From positions 1 to 28,457 of the IMG/VR virus record IMGVR_UViG_3300042305_001508: a DNA stretch of 28,457 bases; one strand, 5' to 3'. Of this stretch, positions 1 through 6,154 are shown in pieces. The translations under genes were made by a program, and so were the position numbers. Below the pieces are notes generated by a model. It ran no database searches. It saw only the letters and a program-made list of their open reading frames with translations, and was not told where the DNA came from. This DNA is from a virus. The stretch's first letter is position 1. Each line of letters starts with the position of its first letter.

Positions 1-72
1 ATGCGACCAACGGTGCCGAGACAAGGAAAGCACGCGGCGATGGAGCGCCCTAGCGTCAGGGGTGCAACATGA
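1..72 (+). CDS. C-terminal end of a small upstream gene, cut by the window edge
   Basis: Frame 1 is open from the first base and stops with TGA at 70-72. Its last residues are basic (MRPTVPRQGKHAAMERPSVR then GAT). The stop overlaps the integrase ATG (69-71) as ATGA, the arrangement of two translationally coupled genes. A small gene just upstream of a phage integrase is often an excisionase or HTH protein, but nothing here is long enough to show a domain. An ATG at 1-3 would also allow a 23-residue peptide. Confidence 0.4.
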   Translation: MRPTVPRQGKHAAMERPSVRGAT

Positions 73-959
73 TTCGACGCGATCGACCACAAACGCTGCT
101 CGAGTTCCTAGACGACTACTGCCTGCGGCGGGACGTCAGGGCTGGAACCATCCGGCAATACCGAATAGTTGTCGATCTATTCGACCGCTGGGCCGGCCGC
201 CACGTCAGGCTCGACGAGCTGGACGAGCGGATGGTGTCGAAGTGGCTCCAGGCCTACTCCGCGACGGTGGCCCCGCACACTGTGCGGTCGAAGAAGGGCA
301 TGTTGCTCGCTCTGTGGCGAGCCGCGTCGGACGAGAATCTGTGCGAGGAGCCTCGCACGCGCCGCGTGCGTCGCGTCAGGCTACCGGAGCGTGTCGTCGT
401 CGCCTGGACGAAGGCCGAGGTAGAGAAGCTGCTGGCGGCATGCGTGACGCTCCCGCGGTGGCACCGCTGCGGACTGCGTCGTGCGGCCTGGTGGGATCTG
501 GCGATACGCGTCGCCTGGGATTCCGGCCTTCGCTGGGGCGATCTCGTCACGCTCCGCGTCGACGCGATCGGGCCGGAAGGTGCCTGCACCGTCTCGCAGA
601 GCAAGACGGGGCGAGTGGCGTCGTTCCGACTGTCGCCGAGCACGCTCGCAGCACTCCGCGAGTCTCTCGAGACGTGCCCCCGCAGCCTCGTGTGCCCGTG
701 GCCGACCAGCGGCGAGACGTTCCGCGACCAGGTCGACCGGTTGGTGGCGCGTGCCGGCATCAGACCAGGCACCTGGCGGTGGATTCGCCGTGGCAGTGGC
801 ACCGACGTGGAGCTGCAGGCCAGGGGGACGGGGCACATGCACCTTGGGAACACTCCTGCCGTGTTTCGGCAGTCCTACGAGGACCGGTCGCAGACCGGTT
901 CCGGGGTGCCGGCACCGCGAGAATTGGGCCGCCAGGGGCCGCCGCCAGAGGCGGCTTGA
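69..959 (+). CDS. int: Tyrosine recombinase / phage integrase
   Basis: 296 residues with the layout of a phage-type integrase: an N-terminal SAM-like core-binding domain (about 8-95, LLEFLDDYCLRRDVRAGTIR), a linker, then the catalytic domain (about 110-275). Visible catalytic residues are Arg155 in DSGLRWGDL, Lys179 in QSKTGR, Arg240 in WRWIRRG, His256 or His258 in GHMHLGNTPAVF, and the nucleophile Tyr270 in RQSYED. The usual HxxR box reads RxxR or WxxR here. It should catalyse insertion and excision of the element at an att site, which could not be located. AGGGG six bases before the ATG and the ATGA overlap support the start. Position at the edge of the early arm fits an element boundary near the window's left end. 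Confidence 0.92.
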   Translation: MIRRDRPQTLLEFLDDYCLRRDVRAGTIRQYRIVVDLFDRWAGRHVRLDELDERMVSKWLQAYSATVAPHTVRSKKGMLLALWRAASDENLCEEPRTRRVRRVRLPERVVVAWTKAEVEKLLAACVTLPRWHRCGLRRAAWWDLAIRVAWDSGLRWGDLVTLRVDAIGPEGACTVSQSKTGRVASFRLSPSTLAALRESLETCPRSLVCPWPTSGETFRDQVDRLVARAGIRPGTWRWIRRGSGTDVELQARGTGHMHLGNTPAVFRQSYEDRSQTGSGVPAPRELGRQGPPPEAA

Positions 960-970
960 CATACGTCAAG
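941..970 (+). other. Two adjacent inverted repeats at the end of int
   Basis: GCCGCC (941-946) and GGCGGC (950-955) form a 6-bp stem with a 3-base loop. CTTGAC (955-960) and GTCAAG (965-970) form a second perfect inverted repeat around ATAC, across the int stop codon. There is no T-tract, so these are not convincing intrinsic terminators. They could be protein-binding dyads. Confidence 0.35.
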
Positions 971-1130
971 TTGGCCTGGTTTTCGGCCGCGGCACGCTCG
1001 TTTTGGGGATTGTGCTGCCGGTGCGCGCACGGAAAATGGCATCATGCGGAGTTCGAAGCCGGGGGGCCGCCGCGTTTCGCGGCGGAAGGACCCCTGAACG
1101 GCCGTTCACCTGCCCCCCCACCAGTGTGGT

Positions 1131-1144
1131 GTGCATCCGTACAC
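1131..1144. promoter_or_regulatory. Dyad GTGCATCCGTACAC, shared with late-arm gaps
   Basis: This 14-mer matches 25390-25403 at 12 of 14 positions and resembles 11511-11522 read on the other strand (consensus near GTACATTCGTACA). All are outside genes. The symmetric GTAC-N4-GTAC form suggests binding by a dimeric regulator. The protein is unknown. Confidence 0.35.
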
Positions 1145-1161
1145 TTCGCCCCCCGGTAGGG

Positions 1162-1238
1162 GTATTTCGATCGCGGCCGGCCTGGCCGCGCGAGTATTTC
1201 GATAGGGGCCCTGCCTGGCCGCGCGAGTATTTCGATAG
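1162..1238 (+). repeat. Three GTATTTCGAT repeats at 32-33 bp spacing
   Basis: GTATTTCGAT occurs at 1162-1171, 1194-1203 and 1227-1236. The second and third lie in a perfect 25-bp direct repeat (1181-1205 and 1214-1238) that begins CCTGGCCGCGCGAG. A fourth partial unit, CCTGGCCGCTCGCGAG, follows at 1239-1254. The spacing is close to three helical turns, so all copies face the same side of the helix. This is typical of arrays bound by an initiator, an integrase (arm sites) or a repressor. Confidence 0.6.
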
Positions 1239-1300
1239 CCTGGCCGCTCGCGAGCTGGTCGCCCGGCGGCCGGCCGTCCGCCGGCGCTACGATCACGTCC

Positions 1301-1328
1301 GCCCGACGACCTGGCCAGGTCGTCGGGC
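1301..1328. repeat. 28-bp perfect palindrome
   Basis: Arms 1301-1314 and 1315-1328 are exact reverse complements with no loop (GCCCGACGACCTGG and its complement). A two-fold site this long could bind a dimer or extrude a cruciform. There is no adjacent T-tract, so a terminator is unlikely. Confidence 0.6.
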
Positions 1329-1505
1329 CGTCGGCCGTCTTGTCGACGTGCTCCGCCGCTGGTCGACCAGCGGCACCGGTGCCCGGCCTCACGTTGGCCA
1401 GGTCTCGAGGCCGGCGCCGGCCGGGCGGATTCTCACGGTACCAAGTGTCCAGTGGCATGCCATGCTGGCCACGTCATGGAGAAAAAGTTTTTTTGGATTC
1501 ACTAC

Positions 1506-1534
1506 TTGACAGCATATTTACCGATTGGTAATAT
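1506..1534 (+). promoter_or_regulatory. Early promoter P1, predicted leaderless
   Basis: TTGACA (1506-1511), a 17-bp spacer and TAATAT (1529-1534) form a near-consensus sigma-70 promoter. The spacer ends in CCGATTGG (1521-1528) touching the -10, inside a near-palindrome TTACCGATTGGTAA. An AT tract (GAAAAAG then seven T, 1481-1494) lies 11 bp upstream of the -35, as an UP element would. Only six bases separate the -10 from the ATG at 1541, so the transcript should begin at or beside the start codon. Confidence 0.85.
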
Positions 1535-1540
1535 CCTGGC

Positions 1541-2122
1541 ATGAACACGAACGACCACAAAGCACGAGCGGCGGCCGCGGGCCTGGATTGGGCAGTCGTG
1601 CTCGCCGCATACCGTGAGGCCCGCGGGCTCGAAGCCGCGGAAGTTGACCGCCGGCAGACTGCCCGCCGCGACGCATTCAAGGCGCAGCGTGGAGACGAGC
1701 ACGGCGGCCACTTCAAGGCCGCGCATCGGGCGGCATTCAATGGTGGCGACGCCACCTATGTCGTCGGCCTTGACGTTACGGCCGCCGATCGCGGCATGAC
1801 GGCCGACGAGCTATTCGACGAGCTGGCCGGCGACGCCGCGACGCTCCGCCCGGCCGACGACGTCATGGTGGAAACGATCGACCGCCTGGCCGCGATGGCC
1901 GCGGCCGACGTCGATGAAACGTTTGTGCCGCTCGTGCAAGCCGCGGCCGCGGCCGATATTACCGAACAATGGCTCCGCCAGCTCGTCAAGGCCGGCAAGG
2001 TCCGCGGCCGGAAGGCCGGCCGGAATTGGCTCGTGGCCGCGGCTGACGTTGCGTTTTTCCAGCGGCACCCCACGGCCGGCCGCCCGCGTTTTCGCGTTTT
2101 CCAGCAACCTGCCCCCTTTTGA
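1541..2122 (+). CDS. Winged-HTH (excisionase/MerR-like) regulator, predicted leaderless
   Basis: 193 residues. The N-terminal part (about 1-125) is alanine-rich and unrecognised. Residues 128-176 (FVPLVQAAAAADITEQWLRQ onward, with GRKAGRNWLVAAADV) match the excisionase/MerR-type winged HTH: a recognition helix followed by a wing. The tail has GRPR (180-183), like an AT-hook core. It is probably a DNA-binding regulator of this element. The ATG lies six bases after the P1 -10 box and has no Shine-Dalgarno, unlike nearly all its neighbours, so it is likely read from a leaderless mRNA. CCGATTGG in its own promoter suggests autoregulation (inference). The similar tail and promoter of the gene at 6155 make the two a pair. 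Confidence 0.75.
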   Translation: MNTNDHKARAAAAGLDWAVVLAAYREARGLEAAEVDRRQTARRDAFKAQRGDEHGGHFKAAHRAAFNGGDATYVVGLDVTAADRGMTADELFDELAGDAATLRPADDVMVETIDRLAAMAAADVDETFVPLVQAAAAADITEQWLRQLVKAGKVRGRKAGRNWLVAAADVAFFQRHPTAGRPRFRVFQQPAPF

Positions 2123-2189
2123 CCGAACGAACATAACGCCCGAACCCGGCCGCGGGCGCCAACGGCCGGAAAACCAGGAGCCCGAAACT

Positions 2190-2420
2190 ATGAATCCGAT
2201 CGTCGACAAGCTGGCCGGCCTTGCCCTGGCCGGCCTCACCTACGCGGCCGCGGCCCTGGCCGCATGGCGGGATGAACTCGAGGCCGAGCTGGCCACCGGC
2301 CGCTCGCCGCTCGCCCGCGAGCGTGCCGCGGCCGCCCGGTGCCGCCCGTGCCCGGTGCCGCCGCCGGTGCCGCGCATGCTCGTGAACGGCCGCCCGGCCG
2401 TCGTCGTCGCCAGGTCGTGA
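2190..2420 (+). CDS. Small protein with one hydrophobic segment, unknown function
   Basis: 76 residues, not recognised. Residues 4-25 (IVDKLAGLALAGLTYAAAAL) could be a membrane segment or an amphipathic helix. A charged helix (RDELEAEL) and a proline-rich end with CRPCPVPPPVP follow. The start is set by AGGAGCCCGAAACTATG, a variant of the early-gene initiation module. It is probably co-transcribed from P1, 67 bases after the HTH gene. Confidence 0.55.
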   Translation: MNPIVDKLAGLALAGLTYAAAALAAWRDELEAELATGRSPLARERAAAARCRPCPVPPPVPRMLVNGRPAVVVARS

Positions 2421-2476
2421 ACGTCCGAACCCGAACCCATAGCCCGAACCCACAACCCCAGGAGCCCGAACCCATG
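2421..2476 (+). repeat. Three tandem copies of the CCCGAACCCAT initiation motif
   Basis: CCGAACCCATA (2431-2441), CCCGAACCCACA (2443-2454) and AGGAGCCCGAACCCATG (2460-2476) stand in a row. Only the last has both a Shine-Dalgarno and an ATG. The upstream copies look like decayed start regions. The same layout recurs before the genes at 5021, 5377, 5697, 6484 and 6728. Confidence 0.7.
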
Positions 2477-2830
2477 GCCGCCTATCGCATCATCCGAACC
2501 CCCGACGCCCGCAGCCGCGGCGCCGTTTCCTTCTACGACGTGGAAAGCATATCGCCCGACGGCCGCCGCTTATGTATTGCCACAGTCGACACTCGCGACG
2601 AGGCCCGCGACCTGGTCGCCAGGCTCGAGGCCGACGACTGCCGGCCGGCCATGCCTCAGGCAGAACTCGACTCGGCCACGGCCGCCGAGCTGGCCGCCGC
2701 TCGCGACCAGGCCGCACGCGTGCGGAACTGCCGGAAGGGTGCACACGGCCGCCACCTGGCCGCCCGCCGCTTGTGGGCAGCCCGTGCCGCCTACATCGCC
2801 GCCGACGAGGCCGCCGATTGCCGCTGGTAG
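2474..2830 (+). CDS. Small early protein, unknown function
   Basis: 118 residues, not recognised. The N-terminal half (YRIIRTPDARSRGAVSFYDV, then RLCIATVDTRDEARDLVARL) looks like a small beta-beta-alpha fold. The same TRD-x-x-R-D-x-V pattern occurs in the 93-residue protein at 5377 (TRDAVRDYV), so the two may be distantly related. The second half is alanine- and arginine-rich and helical. The start is fixed by AGGAGCCCGAACCCATG, the last of three tandem copies of the motif. Confidence 0.6.
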   Translation: MAAYRIIRTPDARSRGAVSFYDVESISPDGRRLCIATVDTRDEARDLVARLEADDCRPAMPQAELDSATAAELAAARDQAARVRNCRKGAHGRHLAARRLWAARAAYIAADEAADCRW

Positions 2831-2947
2831 CTGCGGCCTCCCGGCCACCGGCCGCCGATCGGCGGCCGGGCACCGGGGCGCCGGGCACGTCGCCCGACAA
2901 CCCACAACCCGCGGCCACAAGCCGCACAACACCAGGAGCCCGAACCC
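2831..2947 (+). repeat. Intercistronic spacer with a 22-bp palindrome
   Basis: CCGGCCGCCGATCGGCGGCC plus GG (2848-2869) is a perfect 22-bp palindrome whose core CCGATCGG matches the operator in the early promoters. A 19-mer with a 5-bp stem (2880-2898, contains CGGGCACGTCGCCCG) is repeated exactly at 5324-5342. AGGAGCCCGAACCC then leads into the ardC-like gene. No T-tract is seen. Confidence 0.55.
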
Positions 2948-3901
2948 ATGGCCGCACGCACCACAACCCGAACCGATCGCCCCGACGTCTATAAGACCGT
3001 AACCGATTCCATCATCGCCGCCCTCGAGGCCGGCAACGTGGCCCCCTGGCACAAGCCGTGGCAGGCCGGCCACGCCGCCGGCCCCGTCTCCCGGCCGCTC
3101 CGCCACAACGGCCAACCCTACCAAGGCGTCAACGTGCTCGTGCTTTGGATTGCCGCCGAGGCCAAAGGCTACACCGCGCCGCTTTGGCTGACATTCAAGC
3201 AGGCCCAAGAGCTGGGGGGCAACGTCCGCCGCGGCGAGAAGGGTACGACCGTAGTCTACGCGTCCACGTTCACGAAAGAGGAGACGCGAGCGGACGGCTC
3301 GACGGCCGAGCGCAAGATTCCATTCTTGAAAACCTACACCGTTTTCAATGCCGAACAATGCGACGGGCTCCCCGCGCATTACACGGCGCAGCTCCCGCCG
3401 CCCGCCGGCGACGTCAAGCCGCACGAGACCGCCGCCGCTTTCGCGGCCGCCACCGGCGCCGATATTCGCGCCGGCGGAGCCCGCGCGTACTACTCGCCGA
3501 GCGGCGACTATATCCAGGTTCCGCACGCGGCCGCGTTCGAGACGGCCGAGGCTCACGCGTGCACGACTCTACACGAGCTGGCCCACTGGACCGGCCACGC
3601 TTCGCGGCTCGACCGCGACCTGGCTGGAAAGTTTGAGCGGCACGCCTACGCGGCCGAGGAGCTGGTCGCCGAGCTGGCCGCGGCTTTCCTGGCCGCCGAC
3701 CTGGGGCTCGAGGCGAGCCCGCACCCGGAACACGTCAACTACCTGGCCGCCTGGCTCGAGGTCTTGAAAAACGACAAGCGCGCCATTTTCACCGCGGCCA
3801 GCGCCGCCAGCCGGGCGGCCGCATATTTGCACTCGCTGCAGCCGGGCGGCGCCGGCGACCAGGAGCCCGCCGAGACCGAGACCGAGACAGTCGACGCCTG
3901 A
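2948..3901 (+). CDS. ardC: ArdC-like antirestriction protein (ssDNA-binding domain plus zincin peptidase)
   Basis: 317 residues. The N-terminal domain (about 12-135: DVYKTVTDSIIAALEAGNVA, PWHKPW, LTFKQAQELGGNVRRGEKG) matches the ssDNA-binding ArdC/TraC-like domain. The C-terminal domain is a zinc metallopeptidase with HELAHWTGH (209-217) and a downstream acidic helix, YAAEELVAELAAAF, for the third ligand. Known family members protect incoming DNA from restriction or process DNA on entry, and are common on plasmids and phages. The tail (300-317) is acidic and disordered. The start follows AGGAGCCCGAACCC. An antirestriction gene early in the left arm fits expression soon after infection. Confidence 0.88.
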   Translation: MAARTTTRTDRPDVYKTVTDSIIAALEAGNVAPWHKPWQAGHAAGPVSRPLRHNGQPYQGVNVLVLWIAAEAKGYTAPLWLTFKQAQELGGNVRRGEKGTTVVYASTFTKEETRADGSTAERKIPFLKTYTVFNAEQCDGLPAHYTAQLPPPAGDVKPHETAAAFAAATGADIRAGGARAYYSPSGDYIQVPHAAAFETAEAHACTTLHELAHWTGHASRLDRDLAGKFERHAYAAEELVAELAAAFLAADLGLEASPHPEHVNYLAAWLEVLKNDKRAIFTAASAASRAAAYLHSLQPGGAGDQEPAETETETVDA

Positions 3902-3908
3902 CCGTGCC

Positions 3909-3962
3909 GCCGGGCCCGGCCGCCGTTGGCCGGGCCCGGCAAACCACCACCACCACCACCAC
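3909..3962 (+). repeat. 13-bp GC hairpin followed by an ACC microsatellite
   Basis: Arms 3909-3921 and 3928-3940 (GCCGGGCCCGGCC and its complement) pair perfectly around a GCCGTT loop. Each arm is itself nearly palindromic. A run of ACC/CAC triplets (about 3943-3962) follows instead of a T-tract. It may stop RNase, pause polymerase or serve Rho, but it is not a standard intrinsic terminator. Confidence 0.6.
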
Positions 3963-3979
3963 CCGAGGAGCCCGAACCA

Positions 3980-4219
3980 ATGACCGCCGCCCAATTTTGC
4001 CGCCTGGCCGCACGCTACGCGAACCTGGCCGACGACGTCCGCCACGCCGTCGACGCCCTGGCCATGGCCGACGCTCGCGAGGCCGACCGCCACGCCGCCC
4101 GCGGCACCGACGCCCGACGAGCGGCCGACCGATTCATGCTCGACCTCGACGCCGTCGGCGCCGCCGTCGGCCCGGCCCGGCCAACGGCCGCCCGTACCGT
4201 CCCGATGTTCGCCGACTGA
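3980..4219 (+). CDS. Small helical early protein, unknown function
   Basis: 79 residues, not recognised. It is largely helical and rich in Ala, Arg and Asp (MTAAQFCRLAARYANLADDV, then HAVDALAMADAREADRHAAR). The start is set by GAGGAGCCCGAACCAATG. An in-frame ATG at 3926 would add an artificial run of prolines from the ACC repeat and is rejected. The stop codon overlaps the AT tract of the next promoter (P2). Confidence 0.55.
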   Translation: MTAAQFCRLAARYANLADDVRHAVDALAMADAREADRHAARGTDARRAADRFMLDLDAVGAAVGPARPTAARTVPMFAD

Positions 4220-4237
4220 AAAACTTTTCCTGGCCAC

Positions 4238-4266
4238 TTGACACCATATTTTCCGATCGGTAATAT
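4238..4266 (+). promoter_or_regulatory. Early promoter P2 with CCGATCGG operator
   Basis: TTGACA (4238-4243), 17 bp, TAATAT (4261-4266). CCGATCGG (4253-4260) directly abuts the -10 box. An AT tract, GAAAAACTTTT (4218-4228), lies 9 bp upstream of the -35, as in P1 and P4. Transcription should start near 4273, leaving a leader of about 45 bases before the ATG at 4319. Confidence 0.85.
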
Positions 4267-4318
4267 ACACCAACCAACGCACGCGGCCGCGGCCGCACAA
4301 CTCGAGGAGCCCGAACCC

Positions 4319-4918
4319 ATGAGCACGATTCGTTTCAAGACGCTCGGAATCATCGACGAGCCCGGCCACTGCCAGCTTTGCGGCACCTACTGCCCGGCTC
4401 GCCGCGTCGCCGTGGAGCTGGTCGACACGGACGGCGCCGCCACCGGCGACGTTCAATACTGGGGCGTCGTATGCGCCGCCGAGGCCCGCAGCGGCCGCCG
4501 AGACTCGACCCTAGCCCGCCAACTGCGGCAGGAGGCCGAGGAGGCCGGCGCCTACGACACGGCCGGCCGCCCGCACGCCGGCCGCCGCTCGCGGCCGACC
4601 GTCCGCCGCCAGACTCGCCGCGATGCCGCAGCGGCGGCCGCTCGAGCCTTCACCGAGTCTCAAATCGTCTGGGCCCGCACGGCTGCCCCGGTGCCGGCCG
4701 AGCACGTCACCGAAACGGGAATCGACGCCGCCGCCTACCGATACCGCCAGACGCACCGCACGACCGCCGGCGCCTATTTCATGGCCGACGAGGCCGGCCG
4801 TCTGGCCGTCGTCGACGGTAGCGACGCCGCCGACGTTGAGCTGTTCACGCGGCACGGCTTCCGGCCGCACGAGGCCGGCCGGCTTTCCTTCTGGTTCCCC
4901 GAACCCGCGGCCGCATGA
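4319..4918 (+). CDS. Zinc-finger-like early protein, unknown function
   Basis: 199 residues, first gene after P2. CQLCGTYC at 18-25 plus a later cysteine (WGVVCAAEA, about 53) suggests one structural zinc site at the N-terminus. The middle (about 60-115) is Arg/Ala-rich and probably disordered. The C-terminal part (YFMADEAGRLAVVDGSDAAD onward) looks like a small alpha-beta domain ending in a WFPEP motif. The start follows GAGGAGCCCGAACCC. An in-frame ATG at 4238 lies inside the promoter and is rejected. Function unknown. Confidence 0.65.
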   Translation: MSTIRFKTLGIIDEPGHCQLCGTYCPARRVAVELVDTDGAATGDVQYWGVVCAAEARSGRRDSTLARQLRQEAEEAGAYDTAGRPHAGRRSRPTVRRQTRRDAAAAAARAFTESQIVWARTAAPVPAEHVTETGIDAAAYRYRQTHRTTAGAYFMADEAGRLAVVDGSDAADVELFTRHGFRPHEAGRLSFWFPEPAAA

Positions 4919-5020
4919 CGGCCGCCCCCCGCGCGCCTGGCCGCCTGGCCGGGCCCGCCGGGGCCGGCCGACTTCCGACCGACCCGAACCCATGACCCAT
5001 AGAACCAGGAGCCCGAACCC
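4919..5020 (+). other. Intercistronic spacer: hairpin plus duplicated start motif
   Basis: A GC-rich hairpin with one mismatch spans 4947-4969 (GGCCGG at 4947-4952 pairs with CCGGCC at 4964-4969). CCCGAACCCATG (4983-4994) lacks a Shine-Dalgarno and would open only a spurious frame. The working copy, AGGAGCCCGAACCCATG, ends at 5023. Confidence 0.5.
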
Positions 5021-5272
5021 ATGGCACGCACGACCACGAACGACCACGCCGAGCTGGCCCACTACGAGCCCCACGTCCGCCTAGCAATTCTGGCACACCG
5101 AGCGACCGACGAGGCCGAGCGGCTCCGCCGTCTGCTAGCCGCCGCCGAGGCCGCCGCCGAGGCCGCTTGGCGTCGCGTGCATGAGGCCTGGCCGGCCGAA
5201 CCGACGGCCGACGGCCGCGGCACGCTCGAGCACTGCGGCAGCATGGCAGAGCACCACGCCGGCCGCCGTTAG
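5021..5272 (+). CDS. Small coiled-coil protein, unknown function
   Basis: 83 residues, not recognised. Residues 24-58 (LAHRATDEAERLRRLLAAAE followed by AAAEAAWRRVHEAW) have a strong helical, coiled-coil-like heptad pattern. The start is fixed by AGGAGCCCGAACCCATG. It would be transcribed from P2. Confidence 0.55.
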   Translation: MARTTTNDHAELAHYEPHVRLAILAHRATDEAERLRRLLAAAEAAAEAAWRRVHEAWPAEPTADGRGTLEHCGSMAEHHAGRR

Positions 5273-5313
5273 CCGCGGCCCCCGGCCGCCGGCCGTGGCA
5301 CGAGCCGCGACCG

Positions 5314-5342
5314 GTGCCCGGCGGCCGGGCACGTCGCCCGAC
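5314..5342 (+). repeat. GC hairpin overlapping a 19-bp repeat
   Basis: GTGCCCGG (5314-5321) and CCGGGCAC (5325-5332) pair perfectly around CGG. GCCGGGCACGTCGCCCGAC (5324-5342) is an exact copy of 2880-2898. This spacer sits between the genes at 5021 and 5377 and has no T-tract. Confidence 0.5.
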
Positions 5343-5376
5343 CCCGAGCCTATAGCCAACCCAGGAGCCCGAACCC

Positions 5377-5658
5377 ATGGAACCGAACCAGCAGACTTTC
5401 CAGCACGGCACGACAACCACCCGAACCACGGCAGGGTACGAAATCCGCCGCCGCGGCCAGCTTGTCGGCCGCGTACATATCCGCACGACGGCCCGCGCCC
5501 GTTGGTCCGCCGACATTTTCGCCTACGACGGCTTCGCCTGGACGCTCGACCGACGCACGCCGCCGGCCACGCTCCTCAAGACTCGCGACGCCGTCCGCGA
5601 CTACGTCACCGCCTACGACAAGCACGCCTACGTCGCTTCCGGCGACTGCCACAGATAA
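5377..5658 (+). CDS. Small early protein, unknown function
   Basis: 93 residues, not recognised. It reads as beta strands followed by a helix (YEIRRRGQLVGRVHIRTTAR, WSADIFAYDGFAWTLDRRTP, LLKTRDAVRDYVTAYDKHAY). The TRDAVRDYV helix resembles one in the protein at 2474. The start follows AGGAGCCCGAACCC, with an imperfect motif copy (CCGAGCCTATAG) just upstream. Confidence 0.55.
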   Translation: MEPNQQTFQHGTTTTRTTAGYEIRRRGQLVGRVHIRTTARARWSADIFAYDGFAWTLDRRTPPATLLKTRDAVRDYVTAYDKHAYVASGDCHR

Positions 5659-5699
5659 CCCAGCCCGAACCCATAGCAAACCAGGAGCCCGAACCCATG
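5659..5699 (+). repeat. Duplicated start motif before the 5697 gene
   Basis: CCCGAACCCATAG (5664-5676) lies 21 bases upstream of AGGAGCCCGAACCCATG (5683-5699). The first copy has ATA in place of ATG and no Shine-Dalgarno. Confidence 0.65.
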
Positions 5700-6014
5700 A
5701 CCGTTACAAAGACGATCGACCACGCCGATTACCCACGCCGGTGCCGCCGCATGAGCGACGCCGAGCTGCTGTTCACGATCGCCGACTGCCAGCAAACGCT
5801 CGCCGCCTGGCCAGACTCGCCGAACGCAGGCTACTACCAGGACGAAATACACTACGCGGCCGCCGAGCTGGCCCGCCGCGAGCGCGGCGGAAAGCGCCGC
5901 CCACCCAGCCGCTACCGGCTCGAGGAGACCGCCCGCCATGACGAGATGATCGCCGCGGCCATGGACCGGCCAGGACCGGTGCTCGCCGATGGACCGTGGC
6001 CCGACTACGAATGA
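5697..6014 (+). CDS. Small early protein, unknown function
   Basis: 105 residues, not recognised. The N-terminal half contains a short helical unit (RRMSDAELLFTIADCQQTLA, then YYQDEIHYAAAELARRERGG), and the C-terminal half is basic then acidic (DGPWPDYE end). The pattern of a short helical protein with several Arg/Glu pairs suggests a protein- or nucleic-acid-binding accessory factor, without proof. The start follows AGGAGCCCGAACCC. Confidence 0.55.
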   Translation: MTVTKTIDHADYPRRCRRMSDAELLFTIADCQQTLAAWPDSPNAGYYQDEIHYAAAELARRERGGKRRPPSRYRLEETARHDEMIAAAMDRPGPVLADGPWPDYE

Positions 6015-6120
6015 CGGCCAACTAGCCCGGCCGGACAACCCGGCCGGGCGCCGAACCCATAGACAACCCGGCCCGAACCCATGGACAACCGACCGACAAC
6101 GCAGCCCGAACCCCGCCGGC
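6015..6120 (+). other. Spacer with hairpin and two non-functional start-motif copies
   Basis: CCCGGCCGG (6026-6034) and CCCGGCCGGG (6039-6048) are self-complementary and can pair. CCGAACCCATA (6051-6061) and CCCGAACCCATGG (6072-6084) follow, neither with AGGAG. The ATG at 6081 would open a frame overlapping the real HTH gene and is not credible. Confidence 0.5.
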
Positions 6121-6148
6121 TTGACCGCCGTGGCCGATCGGCAATAAT
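6121..6148 (+). promoter_or_regulatory. Early promoter P3, predicted leaderless
   Basis: TTGACC (6121-6126), 16 bp, AATAAT (6143-6148). CCGATCGG (6134-6141) lies one base before the -10. Six bases separate the -10 from the ATG at 6155, exactly as at P1. The -10 is weaker than in P1 and P2, and there is no upstream AT tract. Confidence 0.65.
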
Positions 6149-6154
6149 TCACCC

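Larger units (their letters stand above)
960..1505. promoter_or_regulatory. Noncoding control region rich in perfect palindromes
   Basis: No convincing gene lies in these 546 bases. Perfect palindromes are at 1095-1108 (TGAACGGCCGTTCA), 1301-1328 (28 bp, core CCTGGCCAGG), 1355-1374 (GCCGCTGGTCGACCAGCGGC), 1372-1383 and 1409-1422. A hairpin with 8-bp arms and a TTT loop is at 1067-1085, and an imperfect 22-bp palindrome at 1263-1284. It also holds three GTATTTCGAT repeats and a dyad shared with the late arm. It separates int from the early genes, so an integrase arm-site, repressor-operator or origin role is possible. No function is shown. Confidence 0.6.

Noticed and set aside
955-970. TTGACA at the end of int as a promoter
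   Set aside because: No -10 box 15-19 bp downstream. It is better explained as half of the CTTGAC/GTCAAG inverted repeat.
62-1159. Long open frame overlapping int in another frame
   Set aside because: It is a GC-rich shadow: Arg/Pro/Ala-rich, no domain, whereas int in the overlapping frame has all catalytic residues.
1042-1458. Minus-strand frame of 138 codons in the control region
   Set aside because: Its IEILARPGR repeats mirror the DNA direct repeat, composition is random-like, and there is no start signal.
481-1509. 342-codon frame running through the control region
   Set aside because: It starts inside int, and its product repeats EYFDRGPAWPR only because of the DNA iterons. No Shine-Dalgarno or domain.
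4238-4318. In-frame upstream start for the zinc-finger gene
   Set aside because: It lies within the P2 promoter itself and would code the promoter sequence.
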